Assembly (NCBI GenBank): GCA_037178625.1
Contig: CM074135.1
Coordinates: 808,001-872,000 of the forward strand
Direction: 5' to 3'
Length of the DNA stretch: 64,000 nt
Source: Skeletonema tropicum
Lineage: Eukaryota; Bacillariophyta; Thalassiosirophyceae; Thalassiosirales; Thalassiosiraceae
Part shown: piece by piece, positions 28,751 through 39,842 of the stretch
Layout of the letters: every line of letters begins with the position of its first letter
How positions within the stretch are numbered: position 1 is the stretch's first letter
Notes under the pieces: generated by a model
The model's database searches: none
The model's input: only the letters and a program-made list of their open reading frames with translations
Told to the model about the DNA's origin: nothing
Translations under genes and position numbers: made by a program

Positions 28751-31153
28751 ATGACATCCGCCGATACTACCAAGCCCATGTCCAAGCGGCAGCGCCGCGC
28801 CCAGGGCTCCAATCCATCCACAACATGGCAACAACAACCACGAATCAAGTCCGCTGCATCTCGTGCCCGAGCCTACATAAACTACGCTGGATTGAATGAT
28901 GATAATCCTGATGATGATGGCAATAATAACACAACCAAAAAGAAGAAGAAGAATGGGAGCACAACCAGAAAGGTGCAAGAAATGCTTGATCCAGAATTAG
29001 ATTTAAATTCTCCAGAGGTCAAATTTGGGAGAATGTTGGGTGGTACCGAACAACGTGTACGACACAAGGCTGTGAAGATGTTACGACACTATTTGACGCA
29101 ACGGGTGGATATTGCCAATGGTGCTGGGATTAGTGAGATGGATTTGATGAAGCTTTGGAAGGTGAGTGCAGTGCTTCTTCTCTCTTTTGATTGTGCTGTG
29201 TAATAAACAATACAACAAAATTCTTGGGTATTGAGGAGATATTATAGTCAGTCTCATGAACTTGTTTCATATTGACACACATGTATAATTTATTGCACAC
29301 ATAGGCAATGTGGTACACTCTCTACATGGCAGACAAAGTTCCTGTTCAAGATAAGCTTTCTCAAATTCTTGCAGAACTTATGTGGTGTCTTGCTGGGACT
29401 GTCGAAGAAGATGAAACTGCTGGACAAATGTATATGCAAATTACAGAGGAGGCGAATGGTGTTTATGAAGATGAAGATGGGGATATTATGTGGACTGAGG
29501 TTGTTGACGATGATGATGACGAAGATGGTGAGGAGGACGAGGAGAACGCTTGGCAAGACATGCCTTCTGATGATGACGACGATGAAGAAGAAGAGGAAGG
29601 CAACAAAGTAGAAGGTATGGATGAGTCGGAAGATGATGAGGAGGTAGATGAAGAAGGAGAACGTATTGCGATAATGAACGAATCTCATTGTCGTGGTGCA
29701 CATCTCGCGTCACTTTATGTTGCAACATTTCTTCGAACTGTAAAACGAGAATGGGGCAATGTGGATAAGCACCGTGTTGATAAGTTTTATACGGCGGTGA
29801 GACTTATGATTCGTGAGGTAAGTCAAATGTGTGGCGTTTGATATCTTTTCTAGCTTTTATCTTTTCGCAGTGGTGTTTCTAAATCGATTCATTGCGCTTT
29901 CTTCTTCTCAGTCTTACAAATACATGGCGGTGAGGCACTGGAACCTAGGAATCATCCGACTTTTTAACGATGTCATCTACGATGAGGCTCTCTCACATGA
30001 ATCTGAAGGTCTAACCAATGGTCTTCGCTTTCATTTGATCGATATTTGTATCGAGGAGCTAGCACAAGTTAATGCGAGTGCGGAGATTCCACTGACAGAG
30101 GCTACATTCTTGGACTGTGTTGAGCCATTCTTTGCATTGGCTCAAAAGGCACACGATAAGAATGTACACAAACGTGTTATGGAAAAGGTTTTATCGAAAT
30201 TTTTGACTGAGTACAGTTTCGTTGCGACTCTTCCTGAGCAAGAAGAAGAGGATGGTGATGAAGATACGTCGTTGACTTTTTCGCAGGTCCATGTAGGCAG
30301 TGTTGCGAAGTTCATTTTCGAGATTGCAAGTGACCCTGAAACAGACGAGAGGTTTCGCAAGGCGTTATATGAGATGTACAAAACATATGAGAGGCAGATC
30401 CGTGCAGCTGGAAGAGATGTTGATCTCAGTCACATCGAAGAAGGAGATTCTGAAGAGGACTGTTGTGCGAACAATACTTGTGATCTTAATAATGAGCGTC
30501 CAGCTGAAGGAGACAATGAAACATCTGAGATGGAGGAGGCCGCTGCTGAACCTGAAACTCCAGTTGAAACGAAGTCGGATAAAAAGAAGAAGAAAAAGAA
30601 GAGTAAGAAGAAGGTCAAAGAGCTAGAAACGGTTGAAGAAGAAGAAACGATCGCAGAAGTGCCAACACCCAAAACAAAATCATCTTCGAAGAAGAAAAAG
30701 AAGAAGGGCGACAATGATAAAGAAAATGTCACTTCGGAAGATATCACTGCACAGTATGACGGCAGTGCGTCAAAGAAGTCATCAAAGAAAAAAAGAGCTA
30801 GTGACGAGTCTACACCACCAACAAAGAAGAAACAAAGGTCTTCCTCTCCAAGTGTTGATCCTCACTCCATGCCAAGTCCCGATCAAGTCATCGACCCTGC
30901 GTCGTCGGATGCTGATGAAGCTCCTTCTAGTAAATCTGCCGGATCTAGACGCGTCTCTTTCGGGAAAATGAACCATTGCAAAAGCCACAAAGCCTCCATG
31001 AAAGCAATCAAAACACTGAACAAAGAACGATGGGATACTACAACCAGAACTCCAGAGAAGGGCATTCTCAATAAAACTCCTTTGAAGAGCAAATCAAGTG
31101 CGAAAGAGTCGTCAAAGAAAGCATCGAGTAAGAAGAGAAAATCAAAGAAATAG
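28751..31153 (+). CDS. RRP1: ribosomal RNA processing protein 1 (Nop52 family)
   Basis: Exons 28751-29161, 29305-29817 and 29912-31153; introns of 143 and 94 nt, both phase 0 with GTGAG/GTAAG donors. The product is 721 aa. The Nop52 domain is spread over the three exons: VKFGRMLGGTEQRVRHKAVK, then AMWYTLYMADKVPVQDKLSQ, then LRTVKREWGNVDKHRVDKFY and YKYMAVRHWNLGIIRLFNDV. RRP1 is a nucleolar factor for ITS1 cleavage and 60S assembly. A long Asp/Glu insert follows the first WYTLYMADK block, and Lys-rich nuclear/nucleolar signals fill the last third. An RVSF sequence near the C-terminus (GSRRVSFGKM) matches the PP1-docking RVxF consensus. The family's animal member RRP1B carries a comparable site. 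Confidence 0.92.
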
Positions 31154-31178
31154 ATGGAACACTTAAATTAGAGTTGGT

Positions 31179-34122
31179 TTATATTATTTGATTCTCGTCG
31201 AAATAATCAAAGCTGTCTGAGCTGCCATAGCTCGCATCATCATTGTTGTTGTTTCCATTAACTTTTTCACTGCCTCCACTGTTCAGAGTCCTTAATATCT
31301 TAGACTCATTTTTCTTCTGAAGATGCAATCGTTCCTTCTTTATTTCTCGGGGACGGCCGCCCAACACAGGGACCCGCCCGTTGCAACCCAACACTCCTGA
31401 AAATAAGACTGTTACTGCAATTGGGTAGTAGACGAACAGCGCCAGTATAAACTCCACAAGGTATCCCAGCAGGAATTTGAATGATCGTTTGTCTTCTATA
31501 TCCAGATCGTAGATTTCCGAATTCTGGATACTCTCGGCGACCTCATCGGATACACTTCCTTCACCATGATATTCGAGCGTGGCACGGAGCAATACAGCAT
31601 ATCCCCCAACGCCCATAACAACCAAGACGATGAAAAGTCCAACGAGCCTTCCCGTTCGAGCCAATTTCTCATCTACAAGACCTCCGTACCTGCAAATGGT
31701 ACAAGCTTTCATATGCCAAAGACCTAGATCAAATACTGTGTGCAAAAAGCTTCCTAGTGTCCACAGTGTAATCATTACCTTCGTGACACTTATCTCTGGG
31801 ATTCCAGTATACTTTGAGTGGCGAGAGTTCAAACTGAAGACTACCTCATCAGCTCCATAATCACTATGTATGAACAAGAATGGGAGAAACGAATTGAGAC
31901 AAGGATACGAAGGCAAGAATTGTGTCTCATCACACGAGTAACTTACTTGTGAATAAAATACAAGTAGGTCATGTTTGAAATAGTCAATCCAATTGCTATT
32001 GATCCAAACAAAATAACCAAACGTTCTCCTATTTTGAGTGGGTGAAGTGGACTGTATGAAGAAATATGGGAGAAACGAATTGAGACAAGGGTACAACGAC
32101 AACGAATGCGCATCATCACACACGAGTTACTTACTGATGAAAAAAGAGTCCCAGCACAGTGTGAGTGTTGCTTAAATACTGCATCCAATCTTGCCACCAA
32201 GTGTTGCCAGGAAAGTGGTACGCCCTCGCCGCCAAACGCCGTTTCAGGCGACGTAACTCTTCCTCCTTTTCTATATCTTCTGGAGACATTATATTATGGA
32301 AGCTGAATAACCGTGTAGAGTTGAGTATCGCACGAGCTGCAGCTGATTCGTCGTTTGTTGCAGCAGATCGATGATTGTCGTCATCAGCATATGTCTCATC
32401 ATCCTTCTCATCGACGCCAATATCTCCCAGTAGACTAGGGCAATCTTCATAGATACACTCGGGGCATTTCTTACGAACAGTGGACCAAAAGCCATCCGAT
32501 TTGAGCCTCATCAATTCTATTTCGGGATGATGCATGCAATATCCGTCGTCATCGACATCGTGCCGGACAGATGACCTAGAGTAGGTGGATTTTGATGATC
32601 GAGAGTTGGTGGATTTCTCATCGTCAAGTAAATGCTTCGTTGCCCTACCAGTCATCATGTCGCGTCGTCTATCTCTTCGACGGCGTTCTTTGTCACTAGA
32701 AGAACTACTTTTCACACTTCTTTGATCCAAATGGTCATTGAATTCTACATGTCTGTCTCTTTTCAAGTCTCTCCTTCGACTACTTCGATGACTGTCATGA
32801 TCTGACCTATTTCTTGATCGACTCTTATTGCTCCTGCCATTACTGCTGCCGCTCATATTGCTACTGTCTTCACTCCTCCTGCTACTACTTCTCCTTTCAT
32901 CACTTGAACGACTTCGAGTGCTTCTATTACTACTGCTATTATTTCTCTTTCCTCCATCACTTGACCGACTTCGACTACTGTTACTACTTCTCTTTCCATC
33001 ACTTGAACGACTTCGTTTGCTAGTAGTACTACTACTGCGACTATTGCGACTACTGCTACTACGACGATTGGCCTTTCTATTATCTGATCCGCGCGATGAT
33101 GATGCTCTTGATTTGGAAGATGATGATCGCCTCTTCGAAACATGTCTCCGACTACCCATTTCATGCACATGTACCCTTGATGATGAATAAGGTGGTTTCT
33201 TTAGCTCTCTCCCATTATAATTGCGATGATTATTATGCATGTTTATGGATGTTTTTTGCACAAATTTAGTTGGACTTGGTACGGTAATATCAATTGGAAC
33301 TTGGGGTTTACTCATGGTGGAGTAGTTGTCTTCTGAGCGATATTTGGCATAGTTCACTGATTTTCCATCGTGTCCTATAAAGGGCTGTTGTGGATGTTGT
33401 CCTTGCTGTTGTTGTCGGGGAAGTGATTGTGATTGATTGAACCTATTATAGTCATCAAAGGTGATTGTCGATGCAGTAGCTGTGCTGCCTGCACGGATAT
33501 CAATAGTCCGGACTGTTGAACCCAGACGCCTATCATCTGCAGCAGAGGGCTCTCTACTTCGACCACTACGGTGGTTTTCTCCACTCTTATTATTGCCCCT
33601 TCGTTTCCTGTCAATGAAGGCGGAGTCATTGTAATCAATGTAACTAATTGTGCTCTCACTCTCCCTCGATCCTGATTGTTGCCTAGAGTCATCGTTGCCA
33701 TATTCTTTGCTGTATTTAATATCGTCATGGGCATGATCACCAGGATAATAATTGCTTCCTCCACCGCCACCACCGCCACGATCGGGGCTACTGGTTCTCA
33801 CAAATTGTTGTGTCTTGTCATAACTCTCACTTCGTTTACGTGAGTAACTACGTCGATCATAGTCTCGTTCATCTTTTATTTTCTGAAAAGATACTAATGA
33901 TGTTGACCCATCGTCCCCATTCTCTTTGAACTGTCGACGAGAGGAATTCTGTGGCGTGAGGTTATTGTTGATCCAGACCACCGAGCGACATGCTGGATGT
34001 CTCGACTGCAGGATGATGATTCTCATCTCGAAAGAGTGCAGATATATTATTATTATGGCTATTCTTATTATTACCCTCGTGGCTACTGTAGTAGCTCCTC
34101 GGCGTATTGGTCCCCCGTGCAC
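31179..34122 (-). CDS. RS-rich multi-spanning membrane protein
   Basis: Exons on the minus strand: about 34122-32135, 32051-31947, 31863-31179. Introns are 83 nt each, both phase 2, with GTAAGT donors and similar sequences. The splices give LFFHHPLHPLKIGERLVIL and FIHNDYGADEVVF. The first roughly 480 residues are dominated by Arg/Ser dipeptides, then an acidic part, RRLAARAYHFPGNTWW, and four or five hydrophobic spans (LVILFGSIAIGLTISNMTYL, VMITLWTLGSFLHTVF, LVGLFIVLVVMGVGGYAVLL, LLGYLVEFILALFVYYPIAV). The 5' end is uncertain: the ATG at 34122 opens the main frame, but another at 34135 in a different frame (MMADSARGTNTPRSYY) looks more like a true start and would need one more intron near 33930-33970. 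Function unknown. Confidence 0.65.
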
Positions 34123-34140
34123 TATCCGCCATCATGATTC

Positions 34141-34790
34141 ATTGTAGAGCACGCGTGCTTATTATAGTAGTCAACATTCGCATGGTCAATGTCTGGTAAA
34201 GGGGTCGGTCAAGGACATCACGGGCTGCGGGCTGCTGGATTGAAGTGCATGCAGGGCGGGCTGTGGTGCCGGTGCAAAAATTCAAAATTGCATAGAACCG
34301 CTCTCACTGGGGTACCTATTTATCTCATCAAACAGAAATTATTTTGTTATTTGTCAATGGAGCGTTTCTTCTGTGCTATAATATGAACTTTTGGAAAATA
34401 ATTAAACCTTTTTCATCAGTGTTAGATTATTATAGCAGGGTGACTACTCCAGATTCAGTGTTGGTATTTTCTCGCGATCTTTCCTTTTTACTCCTATGAA
34501 AAAAATGGGAACTGTAAGTAAAGATAGCTTAACCTTAACTATTAACCTTATTGGAGATTTTGGATCACGACTTTCACTTCTCTGGGAGCTGACTCGACAC
34601 CCTGCAGCACAGCTGGCCAGCGCTCATGCAAGATGCGCAGCGCACAGCGCAGCAAGCAGCACCCTAGCAGCACCCTAGCAGCACCCACCATTTCCAATTT
34701 CCAATTTCCATCAATTGCGTGATTGTGAGTCGGCGAGAGAGTAATTGATAGTGTCATAAGTTATAAGTACAACTATTAACTTACTTCGCC
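34141..34790. other. divergent intergenic region
   Basis: About 650 bp between two divergent genes. It includes a short AGCAGCACCCT tandem repeat at 34661-34686 and a doubled ATTTCCAATTTCC near 34690-34710. No gene recognised; presumed promoters. Confidence 0.4.
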
Positions 34791-35387
34791 ATGGAGTTCG
34801 GTCGAGTATTCATCCGCCATTTTCCACGGAGATTTGGCAGAACAACAACATCCATCACCCATCAACGAAGAGCGTTGTCGATATTCGAGTTCTCATCAAA
34901 TAGTATTGACGGCTACAATCACCGTGCATCATCACATCAAAACATTTCTATTCGGCAATTTAGCAAGAAAGACTTAAATAATGGTGACAGCAGCAGCAAC
35001 AAAAAACAAGAGGAAGAAGAAGACGAAGGTGATGAAATAATAATGATCTATGGAGACAGGCCCGAATACGAATCCTCCACCGACAAATCCAAATACACAC
35101 ATGAAGTCAAGGTCGAAATGCCAGATATTGGTGATCTCAAAGGTGGCATAATCGAAAAATGGTACAAACAGCCTGGAGATATTATACATCGCGATGATGC
35201 GATTTGTGATATACGTACCGAATCATTTACGTTTGGGATGGTGACGGATGATGATTTTGATTCGGTAATGGGACAGATTTTGGTCGAGGAAGAGTCGGGG
35301 ATGGTGGATCCTGGAACTGTTATTTTTACCACGTTTAGTGAGGAGAAGCATCATCGTGATGGCGGTGGAGATAAGAAAGATGAGTAG
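34791..35387 (+). CDS. mitochondrial lipoyl-domain-like protein without the lipoyl lysine
   Basis: 198 aa, single exon. The N-terminal 60 residues are Arg/Ser-rich with few acids (MEFGRVFIRHFPRRFGRTTT ... RQFSKK), a good mitochondrial presequence with an RQF/S-type cleavage site. An acidic linker follows. Residues 107-182 match the biotinyl/lipoyl fold: VEMPDIGDLKGGIIEKWYKQ, PGDIIHRDDAICDI, then GQILVEEESG and DPGTVIF. The usual hairpin E-T-D-K-A reads R-T-E-S-F, so the modified Lys is Ser145. It therefore cannot be lipoylated in the normal way. No E2 catalytic or E3-binding domain follows. It could be a structural subunit or adaptor of a 2-oxoacid dehydrogenase. Confidence 0.75.
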   Translation: MEFGRVFIRHFPRRFGRTTTSITHQRRALSIFEFSSNSIDGYNHRASSHQNISIRQFSKKDLNNGDSSSNKKQEEEEDEGDEIIMIYGDRPEYESSTDKSKYTHEVKVEMPDIGDLKGGIIEKWYKQPGDIIHRDDAICDIRTESFTFGMVTDDDFDSVMGQILVEEESGMVDPGTVIFTTFSEEKHHRDGGGDKKDE

Positions 35388-35507
35388 TTTGCTGAAGAAT
35401 GTATTGAGTGACTTACCTGATGATGAGATCAACACAACACTCTATTCTAATCAAAAGTAGACAAAGCGAAACTCTAAGTATATTTGTTCTAAATTGTTAT
35501 ACAATGC

Positions 35508-37182
35508 TTAAAAACTTGGTGGATTCATAGGATCAAACTCATACGTCTTTCCAGCTCCGCTTGACTTCTTCTGAGTACTTTCGGCCATCTCCTTCATCGG
35601 CATCGACGTGACTGGCTCATCCTGTCCATCCTTGAGCAATTCTTCTTTACTCAAAAGAACGTAACGCTTCTCATCACATCCATAGGCGTGTGGACTCAAT
35701 TCAATGACGGTATTGAGAGGAATGCTTACAAATGGAGCCTGATCGCGTGGCAAACCCATGAAGTATGCATATAATAGCCGATGGATACCCTGATGGCCAA
35801 CGATTAAGATTGGCTCTCTGGTGCGTTCAATGTCTAGAACAATGGTTTCGAGACGTAGTGTTACGTCCATGTAAGATTCTCCTGTGTTGATCAAGTTGAA
35901 TACATCATGATTATGAACAACGGAATGAGGTGAGAACGGAATGAATACAAAATCTATCTGCGAAATTTGCAGCAATATCAGCAGTTCAACTGTTTCTCTT
36001 ACCTCGTGGGTAACGATAGGTCAATTTATCCTCCTGACGCCGTTGAAATTCCTCTGGAAACTTCTCCGCAATCTCTGCATAGGTCAAACCATCACAAACA
36101 CCAGCATACAACTCATCCAAATTCCTTCGTTGTCTTCCCATAAACTGAATCCATTCCAATTCTTCACCATTATCTTTCTGTGTCGTAATCACTTCCTTCT
36201 TGATAAATTGTGCCGTTTCCTTAGTCCTTCGCAATGTCGACGTCCACAGCCTAGCAGGACGGGACACCTTCCTTTCTTCCCCAGTTTCCTCATCCTTCAC
36301 CACTTGCTTCCCAACAACATCATTGGCAAACACGGCAAGACGACGAGCATACTCCAACCCCGCATCAGTCAATCCTGCATCACCACCAATCTTCCCCAAA
36401 AGGTTATACTCCGATTGACCATGACGAGAGAGGTAGAACACTCGTGGATGAGAATGTAAATTCATAACAAAATGAACCACCTTTTGAGGCAAATATCCAC
36501 CCGTATTATGCACCACAAATGTTTGATTGTTAATCATCTTGATATGCGGCCCATCACTCTCATCGACAGGCTCATACACATTCATGTACATTTCCCTCCG
36601 TTTATGAAAATCTTCCATGGCCTCCTTATCATCCTTCCCTTCATAATCGGGTGCATTCCGTTTGATAAATCGGACATTTTGTTCAATCACCTCTTCCTTA
36701 TCCACAACACTTTCCAAAACGATAATTTTACATTTGAGGTTGTTTTCCTTTTGCAACACATGACTAATGTGTTGTCGACGTTTTCGGGAGGAGTTGGTGG
36801 AGTCTAGAATACCCACGCGCACTCCGTCCTGCTTCATGTAATCGACTAGGTCACGTAGGGCAGCATCACATGCCTGTTCCCGCTTGGTCATATTTTCCTT
36901 ATTACTATGATCAAAGAATTCGGCGGGCAAACTTGCACCGAACAATTCACGTCGGTAATCTCCCACATTGAATATCTTGGTTTGAATATCAAGGAAGAAG
37001 GAGCAGTAGCGGGCTATGCGGGCGCCAATATGTGTTTTCCCTGTCGCGGGGAGGCCACACATGATGATGATGAGTTTTTCGGTCGCGGTGCAGTCACCCC
37101 CGACTACCTCGAGGGGGGTGGCGTTCTCACCCTCGGGGATGACGTGGGGTGTTGGGTTGTAGTCGGAGGAATCCATGTCCAT
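35508..37182 (-). CDS. PFKFB: 6-phosphofructo-2-kinase / fructose-2,6-bisphosphatase
   Basis: Exons 37182-36003 and 35881-35508; the 121-nt phase-1 intron joins RYPR-G-ESYMDV exactly as in the family. The product is 517 aa. The kinase half has Walker A GLPATGKT (43-50), DSTNSSRKRR and a CKIIVLESV strand. The bisphosphatase half is histidine-phosphatase type: SRHGQSEYN with His254 as phospho-acceptor, DELYAGVCDGLTYAEI, and the second His in VGHQG (His423). Both halves look complete, so it should both make and remove fructose-2,6-bisphosphate, the regulator of glycolysis and gluconeogenesis. No targeting signal is seen; cytosolic by inference. Confidence 0.93.
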
Positions 37183-37779
37183 GCTTAGATGCTGAAATTG
37201 TGACTGTGTAAAAAAATGACTGCTTGTTGAATCTCTGCTGGATGATGAGCTGCAAGAGCTAAGTCTGTCACCCTAACTGCGTTGCTTTATCGCCAACAAC
37301 AAGCCAATGCTTATTTGATTTCAACTCTCGGCAGTGCTCTCAAAGTTCACTCAGCTGGTGGTGTGTTCCTCATTCCTCACAGGTTTTGCCAGGTTTTGCC
37401 TATTCATCATTCATCGGCATCTACGATATCTTCATCTTTTATCGCTTGCATGCGTGTTGTCACGAATTTTGAATTTTTGGCGAAAATGTGGGTGTCAATA
37501 TCTGAAATGACATTAAATAACTCAACAGAGGGGAGTCCTTTGGATGACGCACTGGCTGCACACTCATCAAACCAAAGAAGATGATGCCGATGGATGCATC
37601 ATGTTGATTGATGTGATCGATGCTGTTGATGATACTGTGAGATTCATTCAGTATTGTAACATCAGATAGTTTCGTTAGGAAGTCCTTGTTGCAGAGGCAA
37701 AAGAACTTGTTCATACTTACCAAGTTTTATTCAATAAGCGTCGCTGGTAGAAGGAGCATAATATCATCATCATCATCAA
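37183..37779. other. divergent intergenic region
   Basis: About 600 bp between PFKFB (minus) and prolyl-tRNA synthetase (plus). No gene recognised. A TCATCATCATCATC run precedes the synthetase start. Presumed promoters of both. Confidence 0.4.
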
Positions 37780-39757
37780 ATGTTTCCCAGTAAAAAGCCA
37801 AGTCATCTAATCGGTCTAACCATCATGGCAAGCGCGTTGGCCATGTCCCGTGCCTTCCAATTTGGAACAAGATTGGCAGCTGTATCATCGTCGTCGTCAC
37901 GAACCCGTGCATCATCATCATTACTGGTGCGCTCCTCTCCCATGCACACAAGAACGCTCAGCCATCGCTTGTTCTCCACCACCGCACCTCTCACAGACGA
38001 ACAAAAGACAGAATTGGAAAAGCAAAATAAAGCAAAAGGGTGATGAAATACGAACATTGAAAGATGATGGGATTTCCAAGGATGATTTGAAACCACATGT
38101 AGAAGAATTGTTGGAATTGAAGGCACAGTTAGATCCTAGTAGTGTTGCCCCCAAAAAGAAACAACAACAACAACCAAAAAAGAAGAAGCAACAACAACAA
38201 CAAAATCAAAAACCCAAAAATGATGATGCCGAATCCGACTACATTACACCCAGAGCTGAAAACTACTCACGATGGTACAATGATATCATTCGTGTCTGTG
38301 ATCTTGCCGACTCATCCCCCGTCAGAGGATGTATGGTCATCAAACCATGGGGAATGTCACTCTGGGACAGTATCAAAAACGATCTTGATACACGTATTAA
38401 AGATCATGGGGCGGAGAATGCCTACTTCCCCCTATTAATTCCAAAGAGTTTTCTCGAAAAGGAGGCAGAGCATGTCGATGGGTTTGCCAAGGAGTGTGCT
38501 GTGGTGACTCATCATCGATTGACTGCCGATCCAAGTGGTGAGGAGTCGGGACTGATTGCCGATCCGGAAGCCGAGTTGGAAGACCCATTGATCATCCGAC
38601 CTACATCCGAAACGATGATTTGGCACATGTTCAAAAAGTGGATTGTGAGTCATCGTGACTTACCCCTCAAGATGAATCAATGGGCCAATGTCATGAGGTG
38701 GGAGATGCGCACTCGTCCCTTCTTGCGAACATCCGAGTTTTTATGGCAAGAGGGCCATACCGCCCATGCCACCTATGAGGGTGCCTTGCAGGATTCCAAA
38801 GACATGTTGTTCCAATACGCCGACATGTGTGAAAAGTTGTTGGCTATTCCGGTTGTCAAGGGTGCCAAAAGTCCCTCGGAGCGATTTGCTGGTGCGGAGG
38901 AGACATTTACAATTGAAGCGTTGATGCAGAATGGGTGGGCTTTGCAGAGTGGTACATCTCATTTCTTGGGACAGAGTTTTGGGAAGGCGTTTGATGTTAC
39001 CTTCCAAGATAAAGATGGCAAGCAGCAGGATGTTTGGGGGACTTCGTGGGGTGTGTCAACACGTCTTCTTGGAGCGTTGATTATGACTCATTCAGATGAT
39101 GCTGGTCTTGTTCTTCCTCCTCGTGTGGCTCCTGTTCAGGTTGTTGTTGTTCCTATCCCTCCCAAAAAGAATGATGAGGAAGGCAAAGTTGCGTTGAATG
39201 ATGCATTGGATAATCTTGTGGCAGACCTCAAAAGTAAGGGTCTCAAGGTGAAGGTTGATGATCGTGATTACGTCCGAAATGGTGCCAAGTACTTTGAATG
39301 GGAAAGGAAGGGAGTTCCTCTTCGTATCGAGCTAGGTCCACGTGATGTGAAAGGTGGCGTTTGCGTTTTCAAATACCGTGTCGGATCTGAGGGCAAAGAA
39401 ACTGTCAATCTTGATGAGGTTGGAACAAAGGCTGCCGAAGGCTTGGATAATTTGCAAGAGTATCTTCTTGATTCCGCCAAAGAGCGTCTTGCTGGCAATA
39501 TCAACATGATGGCAACGTATGAACAAATGAGAGATGCCCTGGAGGCTGATGAAGCAAGTGAATTCGATGGGCCTGGATTGTACTTGGTTCCGTGGAAGTG
39601 CGATGCAGAAAATGAGGACAAGATTAAAGAAGAGTGCAAGGCAACCATTCGATGCTATCCTACTGATGTCAATGTGGCTGGTATGTGGGAGGGAAAGAAA
39701 TGCTTTTACAGTGGAGAAGATGCCACTCACATGGCTCTGTTTGGTAGGGCGTTCTAG
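37780..39757 (+). CDS. prolyl-tRNA synthetase, eukaryotic type, one-base frameshift near the start
   Basis: Class II synthetase charging tRNA-Pro. The core (about residues 150-655) has LIIRPTSETMIW (motif 1 region), FLRTSEFLWQEGHTAH (motif 2), GTSWGVSTRLLGALIMTHSD (motif 3), the anticodon domain from PVQVVVVPI and a C-terminal Cys-containing domain ending FGRAF. The first 88 codons from 37780 (MFPSKKPSHLIGLTIMASAL ... MSRAFQFGTRLAAV) form an organelle-targeting start with a diatom-like A/F site, then TDEQKTELEKQNKAKG and a TGA at 38041. The next frame continues the same helix as DEIRTLKDDGISKDDL (WHEP-like). Deleting one G from GGG at 38038-38040 joins them. The alternative frame from 37850 gives an implausible His/Arg-rich start. 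The presequence suggests organelle or dual targeting. Confidence 0.85.
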
Positions 39758-39842
39758 ATAATTTCTAGATAATAAATGAGGAAGTATCCTTTAGACGTAA
39801 AATATAATTAGTCATTTGCCTATTTTAAGCTGCAAATCACTT

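Noticed and set aside
28363..28899. 178-codon frame across the GTCACGGGT cluster
   Set aside because: Composition is that of the repeat (TGQSRV-type peptides), and it overlaps the well-supported RRP1 start in another frame.
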